Below are positions 46,928 to 57,456 of a stretch of 64,000 nt of DNA, piece by piece. The stretch comes from Ophthalmolycus amberensis (lineage: Eukaryota; Chordata; Actinopteri; Perciformes; Zoarcidae): NCBI GenBank assembly GCA_024529925.1, contig JAFEUB010001040.1, positions 87,001 to 151,000 on the forward strand, written 5' to 3'. The position numbers were made by a program, and so were the translations under genes. The notes beneath the pieces are model-generated. The model was not told the DNA's origin. It saw only the letters and a list, made by a program, of their open reading frames with translations, and ran no database searches. Position 1 is the first letter of the stretch. The number at the start of each line of letters is the position of its first letter.

Positions 46928-47247
46928 TGATCCCACTAATCATCCTCCTGGCACTATATCAACCCTGGTCCTGCAGTCCTGGGTTGTCAGTCCGTACCGT
47001 CTACCACCGTCTTCAGCCCCGTACCGTCTACAACCCTGTACCGTCTACAAAACCTGTACCGTCTACAAACCCTGTACCGTCTACAAACCCTGTACCGTCT
47101 ACAAACCCTGTGGCTGCCTTCCGGTGTCAGTCCACGGGGAAGCACACCGTCGATCCTGCCTTCTGTCCAGTGTAAATAAAGTCTCTTCTGTACCTGAATC
47201 CTGTCTTATGGTCTTGCTATTGGGTCCTGTCCTGAACTCCCTTGACA
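46928..47247 (+). mobile_element. LTR-like repeat, plus-strand relative of 1495-1843
   Basis: Shares CCCACTAATCATCCTCCTGG, CAGTCCTGGGTTGTCAGTCC and the end TCCTGAACTCCCTTGACA with the solo LTR. The 5' part of that LTR is absent here. AGAT flanks both sides (46922-46925 and 47248-47252 region). AATAAAGTCTC gives a polyadenylation signal. Confidence 0.65.
47020..47112. repeat. 18-bp minisatellite inside the LTR-like repeat
   Basis: About five units of CCGTCTACAAACCCTGTA. The homologous region of the copy at 1.5-1.8 kb is not repeated. Confidence 0.85.
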
Positions 47248-47267
47248 AGATTATGATGTATTTTTTG

Positions 47268-47375
47268 AGAATTATCTATGTTTTATTTGTTTGTAACGAC
47301 TTGCCTCACATTGTTAATGAGAACTGGTTCTCCATTGTTTCAACCGGTTAAATAAAGGTAAACAAAATAAAAGTT
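47268..47375 (+). mobile_element. LINE 3' tail fragment
   Basis: CTTGCCTCACATTGTTAATG with AACCGGTTAAATAAAGGTAA and an A-rich end is a widespread fish retrotransposon 3' tail. Coding part absent. Confidence 0.55.
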
Positions 47376-47419
47376 TTTGCCTGGTTTGACAACTTGTTTT
47401 CTACTCTATACCTTTTCTT

Positions 47420-47770
47420 TCAAATGAAGACTTTCAAACAACTATATCCTGCATCAGGCATTCTAACTTTGATGGATCTCACCTTTTCATCAAGGACACT
47501 GAGGTCTATGTCAGAGACTAAGAGATCATGCTCTCCCTCCTCTTTTAGAGGATGGATCTTGCAATGCCATGGACTGCAGCCAGAGAGGTCACTGGGAAGT
47601 CGATTTTCAAGGACGCCCCTACTAATGGTCAATTTAAGTCGCTCCAAGCTTTCATTCAACTCAACTACTGATCTACTGTCAGGTAATGGAGCTACAGTGC
47701 TGCCTGAAAGGCGAGACTTAATTACCTCACTGAGACGCTGTAAGCCATCTACACACTGAGGCATTTCCAT
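47420..47770 (-). CDS. unidentified 116-codon frame
   Basis: Open minus-strand frame starting MEMPQCVDGLQRLSEVIKSR with balanced composition, containing ESLERLKLTISRGVLENRLP and HDLLVSDIDLSVLDEKVRSI. Codon usage looks protein-like, but I do not recognise the family. It could be one exon of a TE or host gene. Confidence 0.35.
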   Translation of the reverse strand: MEMPQCVDGLQRLSEVIKSRLSGSTVAPLPDSRSVVELNESLERLKLTISRGVLENRLPSDLSGCSPWHCKIHPLKEEGEHDLLVSDIDLSVLDEKVRSIKVRMPDAGYSCLKVFI

Positions 47771-48438
47771 TTAAGATGCCCCTGCTGTGAGAATTCAAGA
47801 CTTTGGTGACCGTATGGCGCAGACATCGTTAATACAATCTGATTATTTTACATACTGCTGTGCTCAATGTAAATGACTTTTAATATTTCTACTTTTCAAA
47901 TGATAAAGTCTGGGTTTGACATTGTTAGAGTGAAGTACATGAATATATTGACACACAAGAGTATGTTGTACTTCACACTATTTATTTCTCTCCACATGGT
48001 AAAATCAATCAATGCATCAATACATGTCCAAAGGTTGCACTGATAATCAGGACAAAGCATATTCTAAATAGAATATGAACACAGCAACAAAGAGTGGAGA
48101 CAAAATATTGTCTTACATGAATTACAGTTCGTAATGGTCCATGGGTGTTTTTTTTTTGTGAATGAGTGTTTTGAAAAGGCAAACAGTGACTTTATGTCAG
48201 GTTCCTGTGTCCTGTGTAGGGAACTGTGTGCAGTGTTGAATTGCAAACTGGGTGCAAAGCAGAACATCTGTTCAGTGTTTTGGAGACTTGAACTCCAGTC
48301 GCTTTGTCATTGTCAATAATTGTGCTTCATGTGTCATGAGTGTTTTGTTGTTGCCGTGTGTTAGCAATTGAAAAAAAGATTATAAAACATTATTTGATTG
48401 CAGTGTCGATAGTTTTGCTCTCAAATCTATTTGATTTA

Positions 48439-49829
48439 TGCCTAGTCCACACTACTCCAGTTTTACTCCATCTTTGCTACGTTTACACTGAGCAGCCACA
48501 CTACGCCGGAGTTTTGGAGCACCCTAAACGGAGGAGCCTGAAAACTCCGCCGAGGTTGGAGGTATTTGAAAACTCCGGGGTTTTGGTTGAGTGTAGACGG
48601 TCGGACACGGATGTGCTTAGAAAAAAATTACGCCCACACCCGTGTTCACTCACTATCACGTGACCCGTACCCGGAAGAAAACAAACAGCCGGGCGACCAG
48701 CGACAATTCCCGAGTCCAGAGACGCTATCAGCCGTACATGGAGCGCCGGTTTTGTGCACGCTGTATTACCTGTTGCGTACTAGCAGCTGTTGTGCAGTAA
48801 AAAGTCTGCATTTATGTGGAGGAAGCAGCTGTTATTCTAGCGATTAGCGAGCTGCTTGACCATCGGCGATCAGCCCCCACGGAGCGGCTGTCTGAAGCTA
48901 CAGTTAGCAATAAATGCTATTCAGAGCTACGAGCTACAAACAGACAACACAGAGGAAACGAGTGAGAGACGAGTGAGAGACGAGTGAGAGACGAGTGAGA
49001 GACGAGTGATCGACGCTGCTTCGTTTTACTTATTCCGTTTGGTAGCCTTGAGAGACCTTAGTCTGCAAGTATTTCTTTATGGAGCATGAAAAGATCTACG
49101 AAGATATATTATATTCGCTAATGCTAATCGCGGTTAGCATTTCCCCATTGGCGGTAATGTTAAAATTAGCTTAGAAGCTAGCGAGTCGGACCTCTTGCAT
49201 AATGTTGTGCCCTAAAAGATGGAGCAAATGCCCTAAAGAATTGATAGAGGGCGAAGATGATGCCCCTGTTTTTTCTGCTGGGTGACCCAGCTTATCCCCT
49301 GATGCCGTATCTCATGAAGGAATACCCAAATGGAGCTAACGTTACATTCATCAGCCCCCACGGCAACAACAGACAACAACACAGAGGAAGCGAGTGATCG
49401 ACGTGTGTTGACCACATTTATGGACCATAATCTAGTAAATGTTTACGTGTAAGTGTTGATTTTAAAGGAGAGAGAGAGAGGCCACGCTGTAACTACGTCT
49501 GAAAAATAAAACTTCTAAAACTTTCCACGAACTGTGTCTGTTTGAGTTTATAGAGGAAGATCATAAGTATCAAATACAACCTTTCATTATTAAAGACTAA
49601 TTTATTACTCTGTCGTATTTTTTTAAAACTAAGCAACCAATCCACTTCCTGTTTACGCCGTCACGCGCATGCACATTGTACGTTAATGGTCACGTGCTGT
49701 CCGCCTTCGAAGGCTGCCGTGTGGATGCAGATCAACTTGAGAATAATGCTGAAACTCCTGTGTGGACGGAGATCGTTTCTATTTGACAACTCTGCATCCA
49801 ACTAGACACGGAGTAGTGAGGACATGGTA
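48439..49829 (+). mobile_element. 1.39-kb Harbinger-family MITE
   Basis: Ends TGCCTAGTCCACACTACTCC and, inverted, TACCATGTCCTCACTACTCC match at 15 of 20 positions and are flanked by TTA (48436-48438, 49830-49832). No transposase frame. It contains an 11-bp minisatellite GAGTGAGAGAC x4 near 48960-49005. Relatives: 3250-3603, 16150-16330 and 19058-19280. Confidence 0.8.
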
Positions 49830-50189
49830 TTATTGCAGTGCAGAAGGTTTTGCTCTCAACCCTGTTCTGCTTGATTGCATAATAAAGACACAAAACTAAC
49901 TCCATAGTAATAAGATAAGCAGAGGAACCAGGAAATCTGATTCTCTGACTCCACGCCTTCGTATTACAATTTCCGCTGAGTGTATCTGAAGTGGAAACAT
50001 AAGAATAAATCAGACCTTCTTTGCTCCTGCAGATCCACATATCTGGCCTAGTGCCACTTTAATTATCCAGTTGTCAAGGACATCTCCACTATACACTTCA
50101 CTGATTTCAGATGAAGATCAAGATTTTCCACAAATCAGCCATTATTGTTCAGTGATAAGCAGAGAATTAAGAAAATCTGACTTCCTCTG

Positions 50190-50728
50190 TATGTGCTGCT
50201 ATATCTGTATTTTATTTCTTACACAGGTTTTTAGTGTTTTAATGACTGGTTTTTGTCACGGTTGGGCCTTGCTGTGTGTGTGTGTGTGTGTGGGTGTGTG
50301 TGTGTGTGTGTGTGTCCTGCCCCTGGCTTTTCCCTCTGCCAACCCCACTCATCTCTACTCACCTGCTGGCAATCCGGGTTCATCACCCCTCACATACTTG
50401 TACTCCCCTGCTGGCCCTGTTCCAGTTGCCGGATTGTCATTTGTTCCGCTCTCCCGGTTGGAGTTGTTTTTGGATTCTGTTTTGACTGCTTGATGCCCAG
50501 TAAAGCCTGTTTTTCACCTCACCTTGTGTCCTGTGTCTGAGTATCTGCTCCACTCCTAAACCTACACGGAACCCTGTGAACCGTCACCGTTTTTAATGTT
50601 TCAATGAATGTTCTTAATTGTTTTGAATTATTTTGCCTTATGTTTTGATGCGTTTAATGGTTTTATATGAAGCACCTTGAATTGCCTTGTTGTTGAATGT
50701 GCTATACAAATAAAGTTGCCTTGCCTTC
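50190..50728 (+). mobile_element. L2-type LINE 3' UTR, interrupted
   Basis: CTGTATTTTATTTCTTACAC before, and TTTGATGCGTTTAATGGTTT, GCTATACAAATAAAGTTGCC after, match the 3' UTR of copies A and B. A 334-bp insert splits it. Confidence 0.78.
50255..50588. mobile_element. 334-bp insertion with short inverted ends
   Basis: Flanked by GTTTTT on both sides (50249-50254, 50589-50594). The ends GTCACGGTT and, inverted, GTGACGGTT match at 8 of 9 positions. Contains a (TG)n run. It resembles other fish repeats ending in 'CCTGTGTCTGAGT'; class not assigned. Confidence 0.6.
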
Positions 50729-50805
50729 AGCAGGCTCCTCCTTCCTCTCATCTCCCTGTTGGCTCTCCAAACTATTTTTTAATATCCTTTCTTCTTCCCT
50801 GTTAG

Positions 50806-50928
50806 AATCGTCGCAAGAGCAACTACAACAGCCATAAAAGTGAAAACGATAATAAGCTGAACAGATCAAAGAGGGCGGACATCTTCCATGATTCTCTGTC
50901 AGACTCTCCAGGAGAGGCCCTCCTGCAG
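50806..50928 (+). CDS. probable host exon (unidentified gene)
   Basis: Acceptor TTCTTCCCTGTTAG, donor CAG/GTAGGAGG, 123 nt, open only in frame 0: RRKSNYNSHKSENDNKLNRS then KRADIFHDSLSDSPGEALLQ. A hydrophilic, Ser-rich segment. It ends at a codon boundary, so it joins in frame to the next candidate at 57148. Confidence 0.5.
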
Positions 50929-51129
50929 GTAGGAGGTCATTTGAGGGAAAGATGGTAACAATGTAACTAACTGACACTCCCCCTTGAACACAAGGTTCCC
51001 GATATGTTTCTTTTGCTAATCATTTATTATATTGGCGAAATGTAAATGTTGGGGAATATATTGTCCTTGCACACTATCATTACTTTCATGTAGATCAGCT
51101 GCTGAGAAAGGCAGGAGCACTTAGTTACA

Positions 51130-52880
51130 TTATAGTGTCATTGTATAGGGTTGTGCAAAGAAATGCAGTTTGTGCTCCTTTTTACTACATAAGGAAAACC
51201 CAAAAACCCAAACAATGTTATTTGTGGAGTGTGGAGGATGAAGAAGTCTCAGGAAAGAAGCTGCTCTGAAGTCTGGTGGTACGACAGACTGTGGCTTCGG
51301 TGGGTGTTGTAATTGAATATCCTCAGGGCTCTTTGCCGGCACCTCTTCTCACCAATATCACTGATGCTCAGTCGATGGGTACCAATGATGTTCTGGGCGG
51401 TTTTAATCACTCACTGATTCCCAGGAAGTCAAAACAGTTTACTTGCTCCACCTCAGCTCCATTGATGTAGACAGGGATGTGGGTCTTGACCTCCTCTTTT
51501 CTAAAATGAATAATCATTGTTAACTCAAATTGAGCAGCAGGCTGTTCTCCAAGCACCACTCTGCAGGATGTTTGATTTTCTCTCTTTATAAAGTCTCGTT
51601 GTTGTTTGTAATCCAGCCGATGACGGTAGTGTCATCTGCAAACCTCACGACAGAGTTCTCTTCATGTTTGGGGTAGCTGTCGTCCTGCGGGGCTCCGGTG
51701 TTCAGGTGCTGGGTCTGTTTGTGAAGAAGTCTAATAACCAGTTGCAGAGCATGGTACTCATGCCCAAAGTGCAAAGTTTACCAATCAGTTTCATGGAGGA
51801 CATTTTGTTGAAAGCTGAGCTGAAATAAATCATCCTTGTGATGTAGGCTTGCTTATTTTCCAGATGAGTGAGGGCTGACTGGAGTCAGTGGAGACACCAT
51901 CCTCTGTGGATCTGTTGGCTCTCTATGCAAACTGGTGAGGGTCCAGGCTGTGCTGGAGAACCAGTTTCACAAAGCACTTCATCAGAATGTGGGCGAGTGT
52001 CTCGGGGCGATAGTCCTTTAGACTGGACACCGCAGACCTTTTAGGGACGATGGTGTCTGTCTTGAAGCAGGTGGGATCACTCCTGTGACAGTGAGGTTGA
52101 GAATGTCAGTGATTCTATCAGTTTGCTGGTTGGTACATGTTCTTAGTACAGGACCTGAGATGGTATCAGGCCCAGCAGCTTTACTCATATTCACTCTCAT
52201 CAGGTTTTTCCTTCCATCAGCTGTGCATACTGACAGGGTCCTCTGGAGGTGTGGCAGACTTGACAGCTGACTCTTTGTTGAGGAGATGAAATTAAATATA
52301 AAAGATGCTCAACTCATCTGGCAACATGGCCTCACACATGATGGGGGCGCTCCATTCTGGATCTCCTGCCACGTATCTTTAGTGTTGTTGGTGTTGAGGT
52401 TCCTTTCCAGTCTCTCTTGATGCCTCCGCTTTGCCTTCTCTGGTGATGCTGTATGCTTCCTTGTCACCTGACCAAAAGGCAGTGTTTTTGGCTCTCCAGT
52501 CTATACATTCAAAACAGTCTTGTAGAGAAGCTGTAGCTTCATTTGTCCACTCTTTAGCAGTATGTTTCTGATTATTGAGCCTATTTAATCAGCTGGACGT
52601 ATGTAGTCAGAAGGAATGGGAAAATATGAGCTGATTTTCCAAAGTGGGGGAGGGCTTTGTAGCTGCAGGACTATTGGTGTTAACATGGTCCAGTGTATTG
52701 TTTCCTCTGGTGGAGAACTGGACATGCTGGTGGAATTTAGGTCAAACAGATCTGAGGTTTGTTTGATTCAAATCACCAGCTACAATAAAAATACCATCCG
52801 GTTGTTTTGTCTGCTGATGACCTCATACAATTCCTGTAGTACAACTTTTGAATTTTCAGGATGTAAACAGCAGCAACAAA
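51130..52880 (-). pseudogene. decayed Rex1-group LINE
   Basis: Minus strand, 5' to 3': MSKAAGPDTISGPVLRTCTN (about 52190-52135); GAPQDD and ENSVVRFADDTTVIGWITNN with the FADD catalytic box (about 51700-51600); KEEVKTHIPVYINGAEVEQV (about 51500). Sequence up to 52880 is endonuclease/linker-like but degenerate. Many stops. Confidence 0.7.
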
Positions 52881-52889
52881 AACTTTTTT

Positions 52890-52995
52890 TTTCAGTTCAA
52901 TTCAATGTATTGGTACAGCCCAAAATTACAAATTTGCCTCAGAGGGTTTTACAGCCTGACAACATAGCACATCCTCTGTTCCAGGAGCGAAGTCT
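52890..52995 (-). mobile_element. Rex1-type LINE 3' end
   Basis: TTCAGTTCAATTCAATGTAT, GTACAGCCCAAAATTACAAA and CCTCAGAGGGTTTTACAGCC are the reverse complement of the tail type seen at 40.0 kb. Whether it belongs to the LINE at 51.1-52.9 kb is doubtful, because that lies on its outer side. Confidence 0.6.
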
Positions 52996-53183
52996 TGCAT
53001 TCTGTCAGTGCGGTATTCAGTCTGCCTATCAACTGTAATAGCTTGATCCAGGATGATATGATGAAGACAGGTGTCTGAGAAGATGTGTGCACAACAGTCT
53101 CTGATATCCCGTATCTAGGAAAGCACGAGTATGATTTCATCCCAGACATTAGCCAAACCCAGGATGGTTAATGGAATACCCTG

Positions 53184-53783
53184 ATGCTGCGTTCACACCA
53201 AACGCATCGCGAATTATTCGCGCGTCTAGATTACATACAGAGTCTATGCACAGACGCGATGAGACTGTCGCGGCGCAAAGCTGCGATGGCGCGTCGCGAT
53301 GGACGCGAATTTGCGGAGTGATTGACGCGAATCGTTGAGTTGCTCCCTCTGTTATCAGTGACGTCCTGCCGTTGCTGAATCAGGAAATAAATCCTGTAGC
53401 CGTCTGTGTTCACCCAGAGCTCTACGATACCTCATATCAATAGAGACCGGACCAAACTATGTGTATAAGTGTGTGTGTGTGTACAGCTGTAGTAAACAGT
53501 GACGTGTGGCTTGCTAGACACAGTGAATACAGCTCGATAAAATCCATGGAGCTCCTCTGAACAATATTATGAACCAGACATGACGGCGTTTAGTTTCCCG
53601 GGATATCTGTGACTTCCACAACACGTACTCTTGTATACATACGATAAGCCCCGCCCCCTCTCCGGCGCATCCAGCGCGATTCGCGCGAATGAACACTTGG
53701 TCCCCGGCGTTTTGACCGGCGACGCGATGGATGCGAATATCCGGCGCGATGAATTCGCGACGCGTTTGGTGTGAACGCAGCAT
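53184..53783. mobile_element. 600-bp MITE with 31-bp inverted ends
   Basis: Both ends read ATGCTGCGTTCACACCAAAC then GC[A/G]TCGCGAATT, one mismatch in 31 bp. Flanking triplets TGA and TTA suggest a 3-bp Harbinger-type duplication. It is rich in CGCGAT/ATCGCG words throughout (GACGCGATGAGACTGTCGCG, TTCGCGCGAATGAA). No coding capacity. Confidence 0.88.
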
Positions 53784-54445
53784 TAGGTCTTAGCTGTTTA
53801 GCTCTATTTTTACACTTCCCTCATATCCTGGGTTGTCACTGCTTTCGATGCCGGTTGAGTGATCGGTGATTGTCTCAGGGTACACTGCACTTGATTCAAA
53901 CCTACTTTCTTTTCCCAAGTATGTTTTTAATGTCATAAATGTACCGTAGTCTATGGGAGCTACCTGCCTCTGCATCTGTTCACCGCTGTTGCCATAATAA
54001 TTAACAATTTCAGGTGTGTTTTTCTCAATTAACTCTTCAATGCATACCTCTGGTCTTTAGTGAACTGGGACTATATTGCACCATGTCTTATTTATTCAGT
54101 TAAGCACTCAACTCCCTGGTATTCCTCAGACAACTTGTCTCTAATAATGTTCTCGTGTACATATGTTCAAAAAGATCAAAGCATTGTTGTTCTTTAAAAG
54201 GTGTGTGTGGTCGCTAGAGACCCGAGATATAGAAGTGTATCATTCTGTAGAGCAGAAACTTTGGTTCAGGAACTATTTTGTCCCAATTCCAAACGACACA
54301 CTGATTCAGCACATTTTGAGTATGCAGTGCATTCACACTGGGACAGCGGGAACAATACAATACAATACTGTTGAAATGCAAGTTCCTGTTGTACCTGCTG
54401 ACGCCTGGTTTGACCAGTTAGAGAATTGACCAATCACAGGTTAGA

Positions 54446-56595
54446 TAGATAGATAGATAGATAGATAGACTTTATTTCAGACTCGGGGTCCATACAGACA
54501 GATACATAAAAAGACAGACAAACAATAAAAGTACGGAGGCCTAGCAATGCCTTACAAAGAGACAGCTGTACCAATGTCGCCACAGCTGGGACTGGTAGCG
54601 TGTGGTGCTAAACCTTATGTTGGTTAAAACAAGTATGATCCCATTTACAGAGTCGTTCAGTCTACAGATGAATTTGTACATGAAATTTCTTAAAACTGTT
54701 TGGAAAGTGTTGACTCGTGCAGCCACAAACATTTCACTAGCACTACTCCATCTCGGTCTCTTTAAAAGTATTCTCATGGCGTCATTGTACGCTACTTGAA
54801 GTCTCTGTAAACTCTTTTTTTTGTAGTTTGACCACAAGTGTGCAGTGTAGAGTGGAGTACAATATGCTCTGAACAGAGACATCTTCACTCCATCTGTACA
54901 CATACCAAACTTGCGTGAGAGACTGTTTGCTTGTGCATACATCATACGACATTGCCTGGAAATGTCGTTATCATCAGTCATGTGTTCTGTTAAAAAATGA
55001 CCAAGATATTTTACTTCACTACAGACACCAAGATTATTGTCAGACAATTTGAAGTCAGGGAAGTTTAGACATTTGTCCTCTTTAGTTCGACAGATCAGGA
55101 TAGCACTCTTACTGGCGTTGTATTTGATGTCATGTTCCACACCATACACAGTACATATAGTGAGGAGCTGCTGAAGACCAGCGCTAGAAGGACTAAAGAT
55201 CACCAGATCATCTGCATACATGATATGATTAACCAGAGTATTTCCAATCATGCACCCAGTATTACAGGCTTTCAGTTGCTTGGACAGATCATCAATATAC
55301 AGATTAAACAGAATTGGAGACAAAATTCCCCCTTGTCTGACACCATTGCTAACCCCAAATGGGGCTGACACACTTTTACCCCATTTTACTTGCATACTCT
55401 GGTGCGCATACCAGTAAGCCAGAATTCTCACTATGTATGTGGGGACACCTCTTTGGCTCAGTTTAAAAAATAATTTACTATGATTAACACGATCAAAAGC
55501 TTTGGAGGGATCAATAAAACACAAAAGAACTGATGAGTTTTGACCTCTGTATTTGTTTACAATTTCCTTTAAGGCATATATACACAAGTCAGTGCCATGT
55601 TTGGCTTTGAAGCCGAACTGGTTATCTGTGGAGGTGATGAAGTCCTGTATTCTGTCCAGCAGGATTCTTTCCAGGACTTTTGACAGGACGCTGGCCAAAG
55701 CAATGGGCCTGTAATTCTCTAGGCTACATACTTTACCAGCTTTGTTTTTAATGACTGGCACTAAGAGAACAGACAGCATTGAGTCTGGTAACAAGCCGTG
55801 AATCATGAAGCCAGTAAAACAAATAGCGAGGAGAGGAGCTAACCTCGGACTAGCATATTTAAGGTGTTCAGCAGTAATATGGTCTAAACCACTTGCTTTG
55901 CCTTCAGACAGTTTATTGATAGCTTGGTGCACCTCATATGATGTAATTGCCATTGACTCATTACTCTCAGAACTGTCCACGCTATACAAATCACTTTTGA
56001 TGCAGTTGAATAAGGTGCTATAATGCAGTCGCCATAACTCAGCAATGTTGTCTGTTCCTGAAATTCCATCTATAGTGCATGGTAAAGATGTTTTACAGTT
56101 AAGAGCTCTCACTTCTTTCCAAAAATCAACTACGTTGTTGCTTAGCAGCTTCTTGGCCATGGAGTCAGCCCTCATGGCTTGATCATTCTTGCAAATGAAG
56201 CGAATGGCATACTTATATCTTGCATTGGTGAGCTTCTTGTACTCAAGCTCTGGCCCTTGTCTGGGTCTACCAGCTAGAGCCCATGATTTGAAGGCTTCAC
56301 AGGCTTCAGCACGATACTCAGCTACATACTCGTTCCAGCCAGGTTTGATGTTATGGGTCTTATTATGATGCTTGTAGTAGGGCTTGCTGTCTTTATACAG
56401 AGCACTTACTATATCATTGTACATGAAGCAGAGATCTCTCCTATGCACCACATCCTTACAGTTAACGTCAGTACACATAGCTGCATCTCTAGGTAGATGA
56501 ATATTACTGAAGGACTGGTCTGTACGAGCAGAATACACTAAGACGTCCTCTTCAGTGAGAGTTGACCAGTCAAGTTTAACCAGACCAGACCAGAC
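54446..56595 (-). mobile_element. 5'-truncated I-like LINE with intact RT frame
   Basis: (TCTA)n tail on the minus strand (54446-54470) and flanking CAGGTTAGA at 54437-54445 and 56596-56604, a 9-bp target duplication. The (GATA)n/TTTATTTCAGACTCGGGG 3' end precedes the ORF stop. Endonuclease and ORF1 are missing. Confidence 0.85.
54541..56595 (-). CDS. reverse transcriptase, uninterrupted, N-truncated
   Basis: At least 665 codons without stop or frameshift, and the frame continues upstream to the truncation point (KLDWSTLTEEDVLVYSARTD). Blocks in order: linker PGWNEYVAEYRAEACEAFKS; RT KLSEGKASGLDHITAEHLKY; LENYRPIALASVLSKVLERI; NQFGFKAKHGTDLCIYALKE; LLCFIDPSKAFDRVNHSKLF (first catalytic Asp in this family's F-I/L-D block); GVRQGGILSPILFNLYIDDL; HIMYADDLVIFSPS (YADD about 55207-55218); KYLGHFL; then a C-terminal region. 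I recall these motifs in I/Nimb-type fish LINEs; the clade is tentative. Recent insertion is implied, but without an endonuclease it cannot move alone. Confidence 0.85.
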   Translation of the reverse strand, partial: VWSGLVKLDWSTLTEEDVLVYSARTDQSFSNIHLPRDAAMCTDVNCKDVVHRRDLCFMYNDIVSALYKDSKPYYKHHNKTHNIKPGWNEYVAEYRAEACEAFKSWALAGRPRQGPELEYKKLTNARYKYAIRFICKNDQAMRADSMAKKLLSNNVVDFWKEVRALNCKTSLPCTIDGISGTDNIAELWRLHYSTLFNCIKSDLYSVDSSESNESMAITSYEVHQAINKLSEGKASGLDHITAEHLKYASPRLAPLLAICFTGFMIHGLLPDSMLSVLLVPVIKNKAGKVCSLENYRPIALASVLSKVLERILLDRIQDFITSTDNQFGFKAKHGTDLCIYALKEIVNKYRGQNSSVLLCFIDPSKAFDRVNHSKLFFKLSQRGVPTYIVRILAYWYAHQSMQVKWGKSVSAPFGVSNGVRQGGILSPILFNLYIDDLSKQLKACNTGCMIGNTLVNHIMYADDLVIFSPSSAGLQQLLTICTVYGVEHDIKYNASKSAILICRTKEDKCLNFPDFKLSDNNLGVCSEVKYLGHFLTEHMTDDNDISRQCRMMYAQANSLSRKFGMCTDGVKMSLFRAYCTPLYTAHLWSNYKKKSLQRLQVAYNDAMRILLKRPRWSSASEMFVAARVNTFQTVLRNFMYKFICRLNDSVNGIILVLTNIRFSTTRYQSQLWRHWYSCLFVRHC

Positions 56596-57147
56596 CAGGT
56601 TAGAATAGGAATGGCTACATTTACAAGTACTTGTAAGTTCACATACAGAAATAACAATTCTGAAATGAATGTATTGTTACTCATTACTCAGGGTAAATCA
56701 AAACCATAGATCTGGCATGACCACAACTTTAGGCTGGACAAATGAAATCACACAAAATGGCAAGTCAGCGTGATAGTCAGGCTAAACACACGCCACACAC
56801 AGACAGACTAGCATGAACAACACTTACATCTGTGCTTGTCCAGCATTACTGTACACTGATTGACTCGTAAGTCAGGAGGTAATATTTAGGATAACTTAGC
56901 ACTTGTTTTGTCTTTGTTGGTTTGAATTTTCTGCTCCAAATTGAACAAGATTCACACAAATATCCTCGCTTGCTTTTGTTTATGGAGCACATATAACTGT
57001 CCTCAGATAATCAACTTGTTTTGTCCTTTGTCTGTTAAGGCCCTCTGTGTCTTGGAATAAAAGAAGAGAAAGTTCTGGAAGTTGGACAACCTGTATGCAA
57101 TGTGTAAATAGGCTGACTGATAAAAGTAGACCTCATATTTCTTTCAG

Positions 57148-57223
57148 TGGTATAATCTGCCGTCTCTCCAACTGAATGCAGATGACGGCTGCATTTCTGT
57201 CTGTGGAAGTGTGCCTCTGCTTG
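57148..57223 (+). CDS. probable host exon (unidentified gene)
   Basis: Acceptor ATATTTCTTTCAG; only frame 0 is open: WYNLPSLQLNADDGCISVCG then SVPLLV. The donor is unclear because the 3' part runs into a (GT)n repeat, CTTGTGTGTGTG. It continues the frame of the exon at 50806. Confidence 0.45.
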
Positions 57224-57353
57224 TGTGTGTGTGTGTGTGTGTGCTCATGTAGGACTGTATATCACTACAACCAAGCATTTCAAGACAGAAACAGAAGGTT
57301 TGTGCCTCTGAGTAGCTCTCTCATGCCTCATCATCAGCTCTCCTTCCTCTCAG

Positions 57354-57456
57354 TTGAAATCTAAAGCTTCAAGAACTGTGACCAAGTTAATGCTAGAAGG
57401 AATGGAGAGCCTAGCACGGTTTATACTCACTGTAGCACAAACAAGTCATACTTCAG
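57354..57456 (+). CDS. probable host exon (unidentified gene)
   Basis: Acceptor CTCCTTCCTCTCAG; only frame 0 open: LKSKASRTVTKLMLEGMESL then ARFILTVAQTSHTS. Helical, conserved-looking composition. The donor TTCAG/GTCATT is weak. Confidence 0.48.
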
